A stretch of 5,166 nt of DNA from an uncultured Thermoguttaceae bacterium (GTDB lineage: Bacteria; Planctomycetota; Planctomycetia; Pirellulales; Thermoguttaceae), in assembly GCA_934725735.1 (NCBI GenBank), contig CAKVCP010000145.1:1-5166 (forward strand), read 5' to 3'. Below, piece after piece: positions 4,194 to 5,166 of the stretch (the stretch's first letter is position 1; every line of letters starts with the position of its first letter). The translations under genes were made by a program, and so were the position numbers. Under the pieces are notes generated by a model. The model made no database searches, was not told where the DNA came from, and worked only from the letters and a program-made list of their open reading frames with translations.

Positions 4194-5166
4194 TTACAAC
4201 GCGCGGATGGCGCTTACCAGAATGACAAACTCAACCTCCTGTTGGCTACCCGAGCGTAAATCTTTCAGGGTGACGACGCCCTTTTCGACTTCGTCTTGTC
4301 CCATAACGAGGGCAATCTTCATACCTTTTCGATCGGCGTATTTCAATTGTTGCCCTAATTTTTTAGGTTCTGGATACAATTCTACGCCAATACCTTCGTT
4401 TCGTAAACGAGCTGCTAACGCGAAGTATTGCGAAGTCAAGCATTTATCAAACAAAGCGATAAATACGTCGACTGTCGTGCTCAACTTCGGAAGCATCTTC
4501 AACTCTTCGAGACCGGCAAAGAGTCTATCGAGTCCCAAAGAGGCGCCGACGCCTGGCAACGTCTGTTTCGTATACAACTCCGCGAGGTTGTCGTAACGTC
4601 CTCCGCTGCATACGCTTCCCAGTTGAGGCAATTCGTCCAAAAACGTTTCGTAGATTGTCCCCGTGTAGTAGTCGAGACCGCGCGCAATCGAAACGTCCAG
4701 CACGAATCGTTCCTCCGGAACGCCAGCGGCTTTCGTCGATTCAAGGATCTGTCGCAACTCGGCGACGCCTTGCTGTCCAAGTTCGTTTCCTTGAAGAACT
4801 TGCTCCAACTTTTGAAGTATTTCTTCATTTGCCCCCTTGGCCGAGGCAACCTCAAGAATTAACTTCGCTTGTTCTTCCGTGGCTCCCGCGGCGTTTTTCA
4901 TCTCCTCGACGACCGCGTCCACGCCAACTTTCGCAAGCTTATCAAGCGCGCGAAGAACCGGCGTCGCTTTCTCTTCAAGGCCCATCTTGACGAGGGCCCC
5001 CGTCAAGATCTTCCTGCTGTTAAGGTGAACCTTAAACTTCGTAAAAGTATCCGTTGAGATGGGATTGATCCGTTCGAGTATGTCGTTGATAATCAAAGCC
5101 GTCTCGATATCGGACGTAACGCTCGTCGTGCCAATCGTATCAAAGTCGCATTGCTTGAACTCGCGA
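4194..5166 (-). CDS. hisS: Histidine--tRNA ligase, C-terminal 323 residues (5' end outside the window)
   Basis: HisRS charges tRNA-His with histidine in the cytoplasm. The frame is open to the right edge, so the N-terminal part, including motif 1, is missing. The apparent TTG start at 5096 is false, because upstream codons encode REFKQCDFDTIGTTSVTSDI, the class II motif 2 region. Counting from the first whole codon (5165), there follow a helical insertion (about 50-150), the histidine-binding RGLDYYTGTIYE (162-173), SGGRYDNL (187-194), motif 3 GVGASLGLDRL (205-215), and the anticodon-binding domain (about 232-323). The long insertion with its LNSRKIL and LDKLAK segments resembles eukaryotic-type HisRS rather than the shorter E. 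coli type. The stop is TAA at 4194-4196. The gap to ispH holds only a weak hairpin (CCGTAG 4157-4162 with CTACGG 4178-4183, 15-base loop). No promoter for this gene is visible within the window. Confidence 0.96.
   Translation of the reverse strand, partial: REFKQCDFDTIGTTSVTSDIETALIINDILERINPISTDTFTKFKVHLNSRKILTGALVKMGLEEKATPVLRALDKLAKVGVDAVVEEMKNAAGATEEQAKLILEVASAKGANEEILQKLEQVLQGNELGQQGVAELRQILESTKAAGVPEERFVLDVSIARGLDYYTGTIYETFLDELPQLGSVCSGGRYDNLAELYTKQTLPGVGASLGLDRLFAGLEELKMLPKLSTTVDVFIALFDKCLTSQYFALAARLRNEGIGVELYPEPKKLGQQLKYADRKGMKIALVMGQDEVEKGVVTLKDLRSGSQQEVEFVILVSAIRAL

Noticed and set aside
4428..4862. Plus-strand open frame of 144 codons, and other long frames opposite hisS and ispH
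   Set aside because: These are antisense shadows of clearly conserved genes; the translations have no family features and the motif-bearing frames are the minus-strand ones.

Overview
The window looks like a chromosomal segment from a planctomycete. The strongest sign is a 376-residue DUF1559 protein with a type IV pilin-like (prepilin) N-terminus, from a family hugely expanded in Planctomycetes. It is paired with a small lipoprotein that has a carboxypeptidase-regulatory-like beta domain. A compact GGQ 'release factor-like' protein and a eukaryote-like histidyl-tRNA synthetase fit the same group. Coding regions have moderate GC, while the intergenic regions, especially about 2400-2640, are strongly AT-rich.

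Layout from left to right: (1) 1-80 ends an unseen plus-strand transcription unit with a clear intrinsic terminator. (2) 81-470 has no convincing gene; it holds a weak plus-strand promoter-like pair and one short ORF with a good Shine-Dalgarno. (3) A terminator hairpin at 472-508, then two minus-strand genes read right to left: the DUF1559 pseudopilin-like protein (2276-1146) and the lipoprotein (1069-527), separated by a 76-base gap with a terminator-like hairpin. (4) A 388-base AT-rich divergent intergenic region (2277-2664) carries a good minus-strand promoter (TTGACA, 17 bases, TATAGG), a perfect 13-bp hairpin in the pilin-like gene's leader, and a plus-strand TATAAT box with a second hairpin ahead of the GGQ gene. 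(5) The GGQ protein gene (2665-3204, plus) converges on ispH (4133-3285, minus). A bidirectional terminator between them lies over the last codons of the GGQ gene, beside a 19-bp tandem repeat. (6) hisS (minus) starts beyond the right edge and ends at 4194, 60 bases upstream of ispH in the same direction.

Functionally there are two themes. One is surface or envelope biology (pilin-like protein plus lipoprotein, probably co-transcribed with partial termination between them). The other is housekeeping: histidyl-tRNA synthesis, the last step of the MEP isoprenoid pathway, and a probable ribosome-rescue or peptidyl-tRNA hydrolysis factor. I found no mobile element, CRISPR array, tRNA or rRNA. The least described items are the GGQ protein with its helix-turn-helix-like C-terminus and the RNA structures around the pilin-like gene. 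Nothing here clearly amounts to a new multi-gene system.
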